From NCBI GenBank assembly GCA_922989275.2, contig OV277867.1, forward strand, positions 39,918,070 through 39,982,069: a stretch of 64,000 nt of DNA, written 5' to 3'. The notes under the pieces were generated by a model. That model was not told the origin of the DNA, ran no database searches, and saw only the letters and a program-made list of their open reading frames with translations. This document shows, piece after piece, positions 10,529-25,500 of the stretch. The stretch's first letter is position 1. Every line of letters starts with the position of its first letter. The DNA is from Gari tellinella. Taxonomy: Eukaryota > Mollusca > Bivalvia > Cardiida > Psammobiidae. The position numbers were made by a program, and so were the translations under genes.

Positions 10529-13500
10529 GTAAGTACATTAACTCATAAGCGATAAACAATCGAAGAGACGATTCTAATGAGTAGTGACACCATAGGGTTT
10601 AATGCAGACATAAAAAATTTGATTTTGAAATACGCCCCTTATCTTGAGCCCTGTTAGAGGTTTGACTGTGGTTGGGAACGTTACAGAAGATATAAATGAC
10701 AGTATTTCTGGCGGTTTTCCTGACCATAATATCACGTTCCATCATAATGTCAGCTTAGAAATTCGTAGTTGCCAGCAGTCACGCAACCCATACAGTTGAA
10801 GCCACGACGACGTGTGACATCCGAGCTAGATGACATTGAGTGTTCCTCTGTGTTGTAATATTGGTAACGTGATATTCATACGGCTCCTGCAGACAGAAAT
10901 TATCAATTAATTTATCAATGCTATTGACCAGAGACTGGCGTGTCAGTGAATTATGAACGTGATCTTTATGCTGCTGAGCCCAGCGCTCCAGATAAGGCGA
11001 GTATTGCAAAAAATAAAATCTTTATTTCAGCACTAAACCCTATGGTGTCACTACTCATTAGAATTGTCTCGAAGAGACAATTCTAATGAGTGGTCACACC
11101 ATAGGGTTTGCTGCTGAAATGAGTGAGAAAAGTTTGATTTTTTCAGTTTACTCCCTCTTATCTGGATCCCTGTGAGCCAAATACATTGAAACCTCCGAAA
11201 AACCGACTCCTTGAAGTCTGTTTTACAAATCTCATAAAAAACAGATCGATGCTTAATTTAACCTGAAAATTATAAGTTCCAATTTATACAGTCATGAATA
11301 TGTACCATAAGAAATATTTTCTATATCCAAGTAGACAGTAGCTTAAAGCAGGCTAAAAGTAAAGCAGAATGCGCCTTAAGGTGAATTCTGCTTTACTTTC
11401 AGCCTGCTATAAGTGGTTAACTGTTTTCAAAATTAGAAACAGGGCTATGGAGTAATAGGTTATGGCGAATTTTGCTTTACTTTCAACCTGCTATAAGTGG
11501 TCAACTGTTTTCAAAACTAGAAACAGGCTATGGAGTAATAGGTTAAGGCGAATTTTGCTTTACTTTCAACCTGCTATAAGTGGTCAACTGTTTTCAAAAC
11601 TAGAAACAGGCTATGGGATAATGGGTTAATTCAGAGCAAAAGGAGCTGTCTACATTATTTCTGCCTTTCCACATGCCTTCTTTTGTAATGGCTGACTAGT
11701 CGCCAATAGGGGACATGGATTGATTCAGCTGTTGGCTTCCTAAATTATTTATTTATTATGGGAGGCCACGATAGCCCCATAGAGTAAACTATTGGTCTGT
11801 ATATCCCTGGATCCCTTTTCCAATCGAAACCTTTTACAAGAGTTTGAAAGGGCTTAAATCTCATATAATAACAAGTCGCATTGATCGAGGAACTTACATG
11901 GCTGCAACTGCTCTACTGATCAGCCTGAGGCATTGTTTAACGTTTCACTTGCTTACGTTGAAACCGTGATTACCTTTGCAAACAGTTTGGATCCAGATGA
12001 GACGCTGAGTAACTCGGCGTCTCATCTGGATCCAAACTGTTTGACACTCTGACCCTTTATTGAAAAATTGAAAAAAATAAGTTCTAGAATAGTAGCAGAT
12101 ATAGTTGCTGATGACAATATATCTTGATGTGCAAAGAGGTGAATGAAAAGAAACTATTGATGTGGTTAATAGGAACAGGTCAGAAGGAAATCATTATTCT
12201 CCTATAGATTTACAGTCAGTCTTGTATTACGCAACCACTCAGTGCAATATTTGTAGAGCTCTTAACCCATTACCCCATAGCCTGTTTCTAGTTTTGAAGA
12301 CATGTGACAACTTAAAGCAGGTTGTTATTAAAGCAGAAGGTGCCTTAAGGCGCATTCTGCTTTACTTTCAGCCTGCTTTAAGCTACCATCTACTAGAAAA
12401 TATAAAATATATCTTATGATAAGAATTCATAACTGTATAAATTGGAACTATTTTCTTCAGAGGAGGAATAAATCAGAGGCATAAAACGGCGTATTTATGG
12501 GGGAAAGGGTTAAATCAATATCCTTCATAGGCCTTTTAGCCCATTTAATTTATTTCTCCACCTATAAAAATAGTTTCAATTTATACCATCATGATCATGA
12601 TGTACGATAAGAAAAATTGCTATATCATAGCTGATGGTAACTTAAAGCATGAGCATGAGGCTGAAAGTAAAGCAGAATGTGTCTTAAGGTTAAATGTCAA
12701 TTTCTGAAATGTTCTGGAACTGGGAAAGAGATAATAATTAGCCCTCGTTACATTAATGATCTTTGTTTTCCTACATTTTGTTATGTATAGTAAAATCTCT
12801 CTAATACGCCCACTAAATTGTGTTAATTATTAGGAGTTTAAGGCAGGTGAATGCTTAAAACAAGGGGACAGTAAAACAGAAAGCTCCTTAAGGAGCTTTC
12901 TGTTATACTGTCACCTTGGTTTAAGCTGTCACCTGTATTATACAGTCAATTATCCCTTGGTTTATTGTTCGTAATAGAGAGGTTTTACAGTAATTGGAAC
13001 AACATTAGATACCGTTTTGTTCTGTTATCCCAGACCTCTAGATAAGGGGAGTATTTCAAAAACTAAAATCTTTATTACTGCATAAAACCCTATGGTGTTA
13101 CTACCCAAAAGAATCGTCTCTTTCAGCCGATTCTAATGAGTTGTAGTACCATAGTATTTGGTGCTGAAATGAGTGAGAAAATGTTGGATTTGTTAAGTTT
13201 ATTCCCTCTTATCTGAAGCCCTGTTATTCTATGTCAGATGCTGAATATTATGTTATATTGAGTGTCGGTATGGAGTGTCCTGGTATTGATGTATGATGGC
13301 TCATGCAGAACTCGGGCTATAGAATATAATATTTTCTACTAATAAGAGCACTGGGTGCAGATAATCATGAAAGGCAAATTGCGCAATAATTGCATAATAA
13401 CAAAATGTGTAGAATGCTAGAATATTGACTACATATTTATGGCTGTATGAATTGGAACTATTTTCTTCAGTGTAGGAATGAACTAGAGGCGTAAAAATGT

Positions 13501-16500
13501 ATACTAATGAAGTAATGGGTTAACCCATTAACCCATAGAGAAGTGTTTTGACTTCATACAAATATCTATCCAAAACCTGTCTTTTGAAGAGTCACCAGGG
13601 CTCCAGATAAGAGGAGTATTTCAAAAACTAAAATCTTTTTGTCTGCATTAAACCCTATGGTGTTACTACTCATTAGAATCGTCTCTTCGAGACGATTCTA
13701 ATGAGTAGTTACACCATAGGCTTTGGTGCTGAAATAAGTGAGAGAATGCTGGATTTGTTCAGTTTAAGCCCTCTTATCACAATACCAAGACTTTACAAAA
13801 AACATAATATTATTTACTACACAAAATGCATGTGCACTTGCAGAAGAAGAAGAAGCTACGGAATTCATTTTCCGATATCTTACCAATCACAGATTCCCAG
13901 AATGCATTCCTGTGTGCATTGCCTGTGCAGTGATGTAAGCTGCGCTCATCTGGACTGTATCAGTGAATCATTGTGTTATCAGCTTCGCTTGTCTGCTACT
14001 TTCACTTTCAGTTTTTTGGTCCTCTTCCCCCCATTCACTATTAGATATGTCTGGAGACTTTGGCGGAGAAATTCCAACAATACTTCGAGCACACTAAAAC
14101 TGTACCCCAGCTCAGCAAACAATTCTTAAACCTTTACTCCATAGCCTGTTTCTAGTAGCGAAGATTGTGACCAATTAAAGCAGGTTGAAAGTAAAGCAGA
14201 ATTTATTTTCAGCCTGCTTTAAGCTATCATCTGCTAGAATTAAGAAAATATTTCATGGGTCATATGAATGGTGAGTGCAATCTTGCCGATGAAGGGGATG
14301 TGACATCCAAGGTAAAGGAAAAAACCTCATGCCTGATCCAGGGCAGAGAAACCTCTTTGGATTAAACAATGGACACGTCAATTTGAAAAATAAGCAATGC
14401 AAAGTTTAACCCTTTTTACATACTTAATAATAATTATTATGTTTGTCTGCAACAGTTTTTGTCAGCTTCTTTTCAAAATTTAAATTTTTATGAGCCTACT
14501 TACCAAAATCGTGACAGAATATCAAACATTTTGGATCCTGATAAGATGCCAAGTTACTTGGCGTCTAATCTGGATCCAAACTGTTTGCAAAGGTAGAAAA
14601 ACAGATTCAGCTGCTAGCATGCAAAGAGTTTAAATGTTGGGCGTAGTTTTATTGCCATAAAACTTGTCATCAAGTTGTAACAGTTTTCTAGTGCTCCATG
14701 GCACGAGCCATTAGTGGTGAACATCAGGGTATATCTGCTAAACACTGATCCTGTCTTACAAACAGTGATTTGTACTGTCAGTTTGCCAATTCCAGTCTGG
14801 CATTTAGTGCACAGTCAAACTTGTATGAGGCCCTTACACTGCTTGCGCTTTCCAGATTATGCAATACAGCACTCCCTCCCTACAACGGCCCTCCCAACAA
14901 CTCCCTCCTTGCAACGACTCTTGTCGCAGTTCCCTAAACAAGACAATTATGTCCAACGCTTTTACTGCTTAAATATCGTCTGCTTAAAGTTGTCGTCTGC
15001 TGTTTTTCGCGAAATTACACATTGGACATTTTGACAGAAAAAAACCTTAATTACGAGTGACAAACAGCTTGAATCCAGATCAGACGCCGCGTTACGCGGC
15101 GTCTGATCTGGATTCAAGCTGTTTGCAAATGTAAGCCGATTTCCCTCCCTCTAACAACTCCCTCCGAACAATGCACACAGTTGTCTCCCATTGGATGTTG
15201 TTGTAAAGAGGGAGCACTGTATTACACTGACATTTTTAAGGGTTTGTCACAAACATATTTGAAGTTAAAGCAAACTGTGCAGCCCTCTGATATGGGTCTG
15301 CACTGTGGAAAAATGATAAATAAACTTGTTTCCGACACAGTGTGCAGCCCTCTGATATGGGTCTGCACTGTGGAAAAATGATAAATAAACTTGTTTCCGA
15401 CACAGTATCAGTTAACCCGTTCCCCCATAAATAAGCCTTTGTATTGATGGTTATGTATTAACCCATTACCCCATAAATACACCTTTTTACGCATTTAAAT
15501 TATTTCACCACTGAAAAAAAGTGTTCCAATTGATACAGATGTGAATATTTAACATTAGAAATTTCTATATTCTAGCAGCTGGTAGCTTAAAGCAGGCTGA
15601 AAGTAAAGCAGAATGTGCCTTAAGGCACATTCTGCTTTACTTTCAACCTGCTTTAAGTAGTCACCTGTTTTCAAAACTGGAAACATGCTATGGGGTAATG
15701 GGCTATGCAATATTAATTTACACTGACATTTTAGAGGTTTGTCACAAAAATATTTGAAGTTAAAGCAAACTGTGCAGCATTCTGCTATGGGTCTACACTG
15801 TTGGCAAATGATGAATAAACTTGTTTCCGACTCAGTATTGGTTAACCCATTCCCCCATAAATAAGCTTTTGTATTGATGGTTATGTATTAACCCATTCCC
15901 CCATAAATAAGCCTTTGTATTGATGGTTATGTATTAACCCATTCCCCCATAAATAAGCCTTTGTATTGATGGTTATGTATTAACCCATTCCCCCATAAAT
16001 AAGCCTTTGTATTGATGGTTATGTATTAACCCATTACCCCATAAATAAGCCTTTGTATTGATGGTTATGTATTAACCCATTCCCCCATAAATAAGCCTTT
16101 GTATTGATGGTTATGTATTAACCCATTCCCCCATAAATAAGCCTTTGTATTGATGGTTATGTATTAACCCATTCCCCCATAAATAAGCCTTTGTATTGAT
16201 GGTTATGTATTAACCCATTCCCCCATAAATAAGCCTTTGTATTGATGGTTATGTATTAACCCATTACCCAATAAATACACCTTTTTACGCCATTAAATTA
16301 TTTCTCCACTGAAGAAAAGTGTTCCAATTGAAAAAGATGTGAATATTTAACATTAGAAATTTCTATATTCTAGCAGCTGGTAGCTTAAAGCAGGCTGAAA
16401 GTAAAGCAGAATGGTCACTTATCTTCAATACTAGAATCAGGCTAAAGGGTAATGGGTTAAACTGCCACCTTTCTTAAATACCGCCATGTATGATGCCATT

Positions 16501-19500
16501 GAGGAGCTGTAATAGGTGTTATTGAATTGTTCCCATGATGTTGCTGATGTTTAATAAATTTTGTGTATTTTTCAGCTGGATGTCGTTATCATTGATTTGG
16601 ATGGCGGGAGTATTCACATCCCAGAGTGTGTCACCCTCCCCACCCTTCCAGAGCCAGTGTTGTCAAGGACCATAAAAGCACTCCACATGGTATGGAAGCT
16701 TCTCTGTCTGTCTGTCATGTCTGTCTGTCATTTCTTGAATAATTGTTATCCTTTGTCCAACCATTCATCAGTCATACCTGCTATCCTGTTTGTCCAATTT
16801 TAGGCTTGCGTCTACTGAATTGGACATTGGCAAACAGTGAAGACCCTGATGAGACGCCGCATAATGCGGTGTCTCATCAGGGTCTACAGTGTTTGCTATA
16901 TATTAACTGATTGAAATATTTTACTGTATGGACAAAGATGCAGTGTCTTTAGATCACCCTTATATATCTACAATGAAATCTTCCAGCCAGTTTACAGGGA
17001 GAGTTCATTGTAATAGCCAGGCATAAATGGGTTAAGTTTTTTACACATTTATTGAAAAGAGGTTGTATTATGGGTATGATATGGCTTGGCCGATTTTCAT
17101 CATAAGGTTGCTTGCTTCATTGACTAAATTGTTAAATGAGTTTGTAATTTGCAATATTTCATTTCAACTAATTTTGGTGGCGTAATGCCCCCTGATGTGC
17201 TTACAGTAAAAACCTCTCTAATAAAAACTACTAAAAAGATGGCTTATTGATTGTATAATAGACAAGTGACATCTTAAAGCTTGGTGAAAGTAAAACTTTC
17301 ACCTTGCTTAAAACTCTTTCCTCCCTGAAACTTTAAATGGACAATTCCAGTTTCAATTTTTGTCTAGTCCATTTCTGGCTTTTAAGAGTTGTTTTGGTCA
17401 ATTTTGGCATTACTGACAAACACTGAAGACCCTGATCAGAGGGCTCCTTTCGGAGCCATCTGATCTGGGTCTTCACTGTTTGCACAGGACAAGTGTACTA
17501 TTCACATGTACACTGTTTAAAAAGACGCCTATATGCGGGACTAGGGTTCAAAGGGTTAAAGCAGCCACCTTTCTTAATCAACACAATTTAGTGGTCGTAA
17601 TAGAGAGGTTTTACTGTATTTTGTATTTTGAGGCACTCTTGTTTTAATGGGTTGCCATTCAAAAAACTATTGGGCGCACACATGGGCATGTTGTATGTTT
17701 TACAAACATTAAGTATATTTCCTTTCTTCACAGATCTTACATCAGGATTTGTTGGCTGCTGACTTTGCATTTCCCCCATCACCATCAAAGAAAACTGTAA
17801 ACTTGGAACAAAAGGTGAGCTCAATGAACTAGGTAATCATATTTTGTTCAGAACAAATAATTCAGGGCTCCAGATAAAGGGAGTACCGGTATTTCAAAAA
17901 AACTAAAATCTTTATTTCTGCATTAAACCCTATGGTGTCACTACTCGTTAGAATCGTCTCGAAGAGACGATTCTAATGAGAAGTAACACCATAGGATTCG
18001 GTGCTGAATTGAGTGAGAAAATGTTGGATTTGTTCAGTTTACTCCCTCAAAGATTATCTGTAGCCCTGAAGCAAGAAAAGAGATTTCTTTCAGGAATAGG
18101 AATAGGCTTGGAAAGTCAGTACTATGAAGTACTACTCCATAGCCTGTTTCTAATTTTGAAGATAGATGAGGTCTTAAAGCAGGCTGAAAGTTTAACCTTT
18201 CTGTTGCTATTAGCATTTATTGACATTTTTTGAAAACAGTGTATACCCAGATCAGACAGCTCCTTAAGGATCTGTTAGACATAAGTCTGCATTCTTTCCT
18301 GAGGAAAAATACTTATTAGCAGATATTATAGCTTAAATATGGTTTTATGTATGAATTATGACTGATTAAAACGGAACTATTTTCTTAAGTGAAAGAATGA
18401 ATTAAAGGCGCAATAAGGTGTTGCTCATTTGTAACGATTACTACAAGATTGGCTGTGTCGTACGTGAAAACCAGAACATATTTATAAGAGACTGTATTGA
18501 TTGGTTTATTATATTTTCAGGACAAAGAAATCCGAGCTGTGTTCATACGTATGATAGCTGAGCTATGGACCGGGTACCGGTCATGTCTCACATTAATCAG
18601 AATTCATCCAGACCCTTTCATTACCTTCCACAAGGTCAGTGTGAATTGGCAGCACTTTTATTATAGTACAGTGAAATCTCTCTATTACGACCGCTAAATT
18701 GTGTTAATTATTAGGTGTTTACGACAGGTGACTGCTTAAAACAAGGTGACTGTAAAACAGAAAGCTCCTTTACTGTCAGGTTGATTTAAGCTATCATCTG
18801 TCTTTTATGTAATCATTTAACCTTTGCTGTATTGGTCGTAATAGAGAGTTTTTGCTGTAATATTATAAATGTACTTGGTAAGACCTTTATGATGATGAAA
18901 ATAATAATGATGATAATATTTAAAATGATAATGATACAGTAAAACCCATCTATTATGACCACTGAAAGAGGTTAAAAGTTTCGTGTTTAACTCTTTGAAC
19001 CCTAGTCCAGCATATAGGCGTGCTTTTCAAACAGTGTACATGTGAATAGTACACATGTTCTATGCAAACAATGAAGACCCAGATCAGAGGGCTCCGAAAG
19101 GAGCCCTCTGATCTGGGTCTTCACTGTTTGTCACAATGCCAAACATTGACAAAAACAACCCTTAAAAGTCAGAAATGGACTAGACTTAAATTGAAACTGG
19201 AATTGTCCATTTAAAGTTTTAGGGAGGAAAGAGTTAAGAAGCTGAAGGCCAAACCAAAGTACATGTAGTAGAGGTTGTGCTTTGGTCACAAGGCTAAGAG
19301 TATATGCAGGAGTCTATTGAAAAAGAATAAAATAAAATTATTATCCTTTGTTGTGCAGGATCCAGATATATCCTTTGATTGTAAACAGTGTAGACCCAGA
19401 CCAGAGGGCTCCTGGAGGAGCATTCTGATCAGAGTCTGCACTGTTTGCATATGCCATATTTTTTAATACTTTTGTAACAAAACTCTTTGGAATCAATGTA

Positions 19501-22500
19501 AACTGGTCAGTAATCAGAAGAAAAAAAAATCTATTTGAACAGTGCAGCATGCAAAGAATTTGAGATACTGTAAGTGTACACTTTTACCCAATATATCTTT
19601 GGCTAGGTCCCTTATTTCCAAAAAACACTTTAACCCATTACCCCATAAATATGCCTTTTTATGCCTTTAATTTATTTCTCTACTGAAGAAAATAGATTTA
19701 GTTTATACTGTTACAAATAAGAATCACAAGAAATTTTTTCTACATTCAAGCAGACAATAGCTTAAAGTAAAGCAGAATGCGCCTTAAGGCGCATTCTGCT
19801 TTACTTTTAACCTGCTTTAAGTAGTCAAATTATTTTCAAAACTAGAAACATGCTATGGGGTAATGGGTTAAGTCTTTTAGAATCGGTGAATTAATAAGAA
19901 TTATTGACTTTGTTTTCAGGCTAGTTTTCTCGGTCACAAAGGCATGGTGGAAGAGGATTTTATTGTACGGGTCTTGGATGGCATGAGTTTTAATGCATTT
20001 GTTTCCGAGAGAGGTCCCCCATATAGAGTCTGTGATATATTTGATGAGGTGAGTATTGGGAATATGAGAATACATGTTATAATAAAAACAATAGTAGTGA
20101 TAATAATAGTGAAAACAATAGTGATGATATTAATACTACTACTTATTATAATTGTGTGATATTATATAGGTGATGCTGTTAGTTCATAATAATAATAACT
20201 ATCATTATGATTATAATAAAAAATAATAATGATAATGTGTGAAAATGAAAATTATGAAAATAATCATTATGATATATTTCACAGGTCAGTATAATTGTTA
20301 ATTACGATTATGATTACAATAAGGTTAATAGTAGTGTTGTATAATCGGTCCGAAAACCATAATCGATTATAAACGATTATTGGTAGCCATAATCGATCGA
20401 TGATCGATTATATAATCGTTTTAACATAAACTATTATAATTTATATATGTACATGTACTGTGAAAAGCTGAATATATGTGATACTCATGTTTGCATTTGT
20501 ATGTTATATATCTACATAATTTTGCAAACAATGCACCCATATGAAGCCAAATCTAAAACAAAGCAGCAATTTGATAAAACAGTTAAATTAATGTCCTATT
20601 TTTATTTGCAAATTAATTGAGCTTGCTTTGTACTTATTGTATACCACTTCTTTTACTACCTGTAATTACTATTGCTGCGGCAGTTCATCTGGGTAAACAT
20701 TGTTTGAAAAGCTCTTGGTTTGGAATCAACTGTTTCATTTATATATTTAGTGCAAGTAAGTAAAACAATTTATAAAAATTATTTCAAGAACAAATATTAA
20801 AGAACACAACTTTTTCAGATTAACATTACAGTCAAAGCTTACTTAACCATACTTTTAGGATACATACCCGGTAGTGAACACATGAAAGGCAGCTTTTTGT
20901 TAAATTTGGGTTGGAAGTAATGCAGAACACTCCCATAAAAGCATTCTGCATTACATCCAACCTGCATAAAGCTACAATCTGTCTTTCATATGCACAATGC
21001 TTCTTCATAACTTTATCATAAATAATCGAACATAATCGATTATCGTCGATTATGGCTTTACGATCGATTATAATCGATCATCGCTACAACACTAGTTAAT
21101 AGAAATAATATTGATAATTATGATAGGTAAACAGCTTTTTACTTTGGACAACACATTTGATTCAAGACATACGTTCAATGCAGCCAGTTAATTGTTATAT
21201 TGTAAGTACATTACAAGCTTGTAATATACAGTAAACCTCACTAAAACTAAGGCTAACTTTTGTATAAAAGACAGGTGACAGCTTAAAGCAAGGTGACAGT
21301 ATAAGAGAAAGCTCCTTCAAGAGCTTTCTCTTTTACTGTCACCTTGCTTTAAGCAGTCACCTGTCCTGTACACCTAATAATTAACACAATTTTGTGGTCG
21401 TTAAAGAGAGGTCAACTACTTGTAAGAGGATATATATTTACTAGTATACTCTGGAACAATGTGCAGATTGATATCCTGCATTAACCTTTCTTTCTAGTGT
21501 AAACAAGAGGGATTGTGATGATACTTTTCAGGTTTACGCCACTATGCAAGACGATCTGATAGAAGAGAAGAGTGACCCAGATAAGGCGATAACTCATATA
21601 AAGCATCTTGCTCAACAGCTGCATAATAATGTAAGTATCAGTAGGTGGTGCCAGAATGAAGGACACATTATCCAGTAACCTATTCAACCTGAACAATGAG
21701 TATACTTGTCATTTACAAACAGTGTATCTGTAAAGAGTACACTTGTCCTATGCAACAGTGTAGACCCTGATTAGGGTCTACAATGTTTGTCATCTTCTAA
21801 TATATTGTTAAAATAAAACCAAATTTGCAACTAAAAAAAAGAGAAAAAGAAGGTGTGTATGAGTTAATTGTTGAAACCCATGATAACAGGTTTATATGCC
21901 TCTACCCTTTAATAATGCAGTGTTCTCTCTCTATAATAACATCCAATGGGAAACAGATTGTTTGTGTTGTTGGGAGAGAGTTTTTATAGGGAGGGAAAAT
22001 TAAGACTTGGCTTATATTTGCAAACAGCTTGAATCCAAATCAGACGTTGCTGAATTCAAGTTGCTTGTCACTCCTCATTAAATTTCTGATTCTACCAAGT
22101 TACGGATTTGTGCCTGAAACTGAATAAAGGACAGAAAATAATTATCCACCTATAATTAACTAGTAGTCAATACTGTTAACCCTTTACCCCATAGAAGCGC
22201 CTTTCAGCACATTATCTTTATTCCTACACTAAAGAAAATAGTTCCAATTTAAACGGTCATGAATATGTATCAAAAGGAATATTTTCTTTATTCTAGCAAT
22301 TGAAGGCTTAAAGCAGGCTGAAAGTAAAGCAGAATGCGCCTTAAGGCGCATTCTGCTTTACTTTCAACCTGCTTTAAGTAGTCACCTATTTTCAAAACTA
22401 GAAACAGGCTATGGGGTAATGGGTTAAAGTGATGTTAAATCATAAACAAATCAAAATAAATTTCATCATGGCATTGCTCATTTATCTCGCAGGAAAATCC

Positions 22501-25500
22501 AAATCCACAACCATATGTACAGAAAGTACCCAAACCAACAGAGGGGGCCTACTCTAGAATACACCAGCCAGTCTTCCCATTTCTAGATGAGGATAAGATT
22601 CACGCCATCATAGAGGATGGAATCTCAAAGTCTTCTAAGTCAAACAAGTAAGTAGGCCAGGACACAGGGTTATAAAGCCATCATAGAGGATGGAATCTCA
22701 AAGTCTTCTAAGTCAAACAAGTAAGTAGGCCAGGACACAAGGTTTTAAAGCCATCATAGAGGATGGAATCTCAAAGTCTTCTAAGTCAAACAAGTCAGTA
22801 GGCCAGGACACAAGGTTATAAAGCCATCATAGAGGATGGAATCTCAAAGTCTTCTAAGTCAAACAAGTAAGTAGGCCACGCCCCAAGGTTATAAAGCCAT
22901 CATAGAGGATGGAATCTCAAAGTCTTCTAAGTCAAACAAGTAAGTACTATTATTATTATTATTATTATACCCGATTCATATGGCGCTCTTTTCACACAGG
23001 AGTTGTGCGTTCAAAAGCGCTCACATGCAATTATATAAATGTACCTACAAAGCGAGAAAAGACAAATAACTACATTCACAATAAACATTATACATTATGG
23101 AGTTACATAGAAACATGGAAATTCTTTCAATATTATTACCAAGCTTATAAAATTGTTATAGTAAGTTTTTAAAATCAACCTTAAATCAATTGTAGGCCAG
23201 GCCGCAAGGTTATAAAGCTTTTGAGTTGAGGGTTAGACTGTTCTCAAGCATTTGATTGGTCAGATTTTAGCTTTTGCTCAAATCTGACCAATCAAACGCT
23301 TGAGAATGATCTCAGACTCAATTCAATCTTTTTATATTATATACCTTGACCCCAGCTCTGTCAGTCCCCATGTAGACAGTTCAGTATGACATAATCCTCT
23401 CAACTTAACCCTTTACTCCATAGAAAGGTATTTTAATCCATTTAATTTATTCCTCTGCTTTAGAAATAGTTTCAATTTACACAGTCATGAATATGTATCA
23501 TAAGAAATAGTTTCTATATCCTAGCAGATGGTAGCTTAAAGCAGGCTGAAAGTAAAGCAGAATGGGCCTTAAGGCACATTCTGCTTTACTTTCAGCCTGC
23601 TTTAAGTGGTCACCTGTCTTCAAAACAAAGATAGAGTCTATGGAGTAAAGTGGGATGGGTTAACCCTTTGAACCCTAGTCCCGCATATAGGCGTCTTTCT
23701 CAAACAGTATACATGTGAAAAGTGCACTTGTCCTATGCAAACAGTGAATACCCAGATCAGAGGGCTCCTTACGGAGCCCTCTGATCTGGGTCTTCACTGT
23801 TTGTCATAATGCAGAACGTTGACAAAAACAACCCTTAAACGTCAGAAATGGACTAGACTAAAATTGAAACTGGGATTGTCCATTTGAAGTTTCAGGGAGG
23901 AAAGGGTTAATACAAGGTTTGCTGTATCATATGCGCAAAAAAAGAATGTAGAATGTAGGATGTACATATCGATATTGTTCATATTTTATTTCTTCCAAAG
24001 ATTTTATTGTCTGCAGTCTAATGATTGAATGGAGTATAAAACAAATTTATAGCTCCATTTTGAATATGCATATAATTGCATAATATTCTTGTTTCTGATA
24101 TTAACCAATAAGTATGTCATAAAATAATTTTATAACATGAGCTTTATTGCTGTTCAGTCAAACCTGTATTGAGCCATTATTCCTGAAGGTATGGAAATAT
24201 CCAATGACAAGTGACTGCTTAACCCACTACCCCATGATGATGAATATGAGGGCTCCAGATAAAGGGAGTATTTCGAAAACTAAAAATCTTTATTTCTGCA
24301 TTAAGCCCTATGGTGTCACTACTCATTAGAATCGTCTCTTCGAGACGATTCTAATGAGTAGTAACACCATAGGATTTGGTATTGAAATAATTGAGAAAAT
24401 GTTGGATTGGTTTAGTTTACTCCCTCTTATCTGGAGCCCTGAATATGCCTTTAACTTATTTCTCCACTGAAGAATATAGTCATCCACTTTGTACAGTTAT
24501 GATTATGCATCATAAGAAACATTTTCTATATCCAAGCAGATGGTAGCCTAAAGCAGGCTGAAAGGAAAGCAGAATATACCTTAAGTGGTCATCTATCTTC
24601 AAAACCAGAAATAGGCTTCGAGATAAAGGGTTAAGCAGCCACTCTTTAAATAGACCTGAAGGAACTTTCTGTTTTACTGTCTTACTGTCATCATGTTTTC
24701 AGCAGTCACCTGTTGTAAACACCTTGTATATTTAAAACAATTGAATGGTCCTAAGAGAGAGGTTTTACTGTATATACGATTTTATATTTTCAGGTTTACT
24801 ACAGTACGGATACAAAAGCGTATCGTCCCTATGGGTTCTCCGATCACGTCGCTGTCAGATAGGCAGAAGATCGTTGACAACAATGCAAGACGGCTTGAAG
24901 TGCTGCGGAACTGCGTCAATTTTATATTCGATAACAAGATCTCAGACGCAAAAATTGTAAGATCATACATTCATACTGTTACAGTAAAACTTAATGTGTT
25001 CACCCATTAATCCATAAATACATGTTTTTACACCTAATTATTTCTACACTGAAGACAGTAGGCCCCACCTAGGAATTGCTGAACAGAAGACACTGAAGGC
25101 ATTTTCAGCATATTTTCACGTGGTAGTTAAATGCAGACTGAAAGTAAAGCAGATTCTGCTATACTTTCAACCTGCTTTAAGTAGTCACCCTTCTTCAACA
25201 GTAGAAATAAGCTAATGGGGAATGGGTTAGATAAAACCTATTGATCTAAATCAGGAGAGGCTAAAGCGTGAAAAGTTATTTCCGTGAGGAATAGGTAACA
25301 ACCAACCAACCATTGCGACTGAGGCATATTGCAATTGACAAGCCAAATAATTGGATCTACAGTCAACCCTGAGTTAACTCTTTCCTCCCTGAAACTTTAA
25401 ATGGACAATTCCAGTTTCGATTTAAGTCCAGTCCATTTCTGGCTTTTAAGGGTTGTTTTTGTCCATTTTTTGCATTATGACAAACAGTGAAGACCCTGAT

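Noticed and set aside
13701..14129. 142-codon open frame
   Set aside because: It begins inside a D element, shows no recognisable domain and ends at a B element. Kept only as an unexplained unique stretch.
15842..16255. CRISPR-like array
   Set aside because: Units are contiguous 46-bp repeats with no variable spacers, in an animal intron.
22909..23172. 87-codon + frame after the exon 7 repeats
   Set aside because: It starts in a duplicated exon fragment and runs through a (TAT)n tract and probable retroelement tail.
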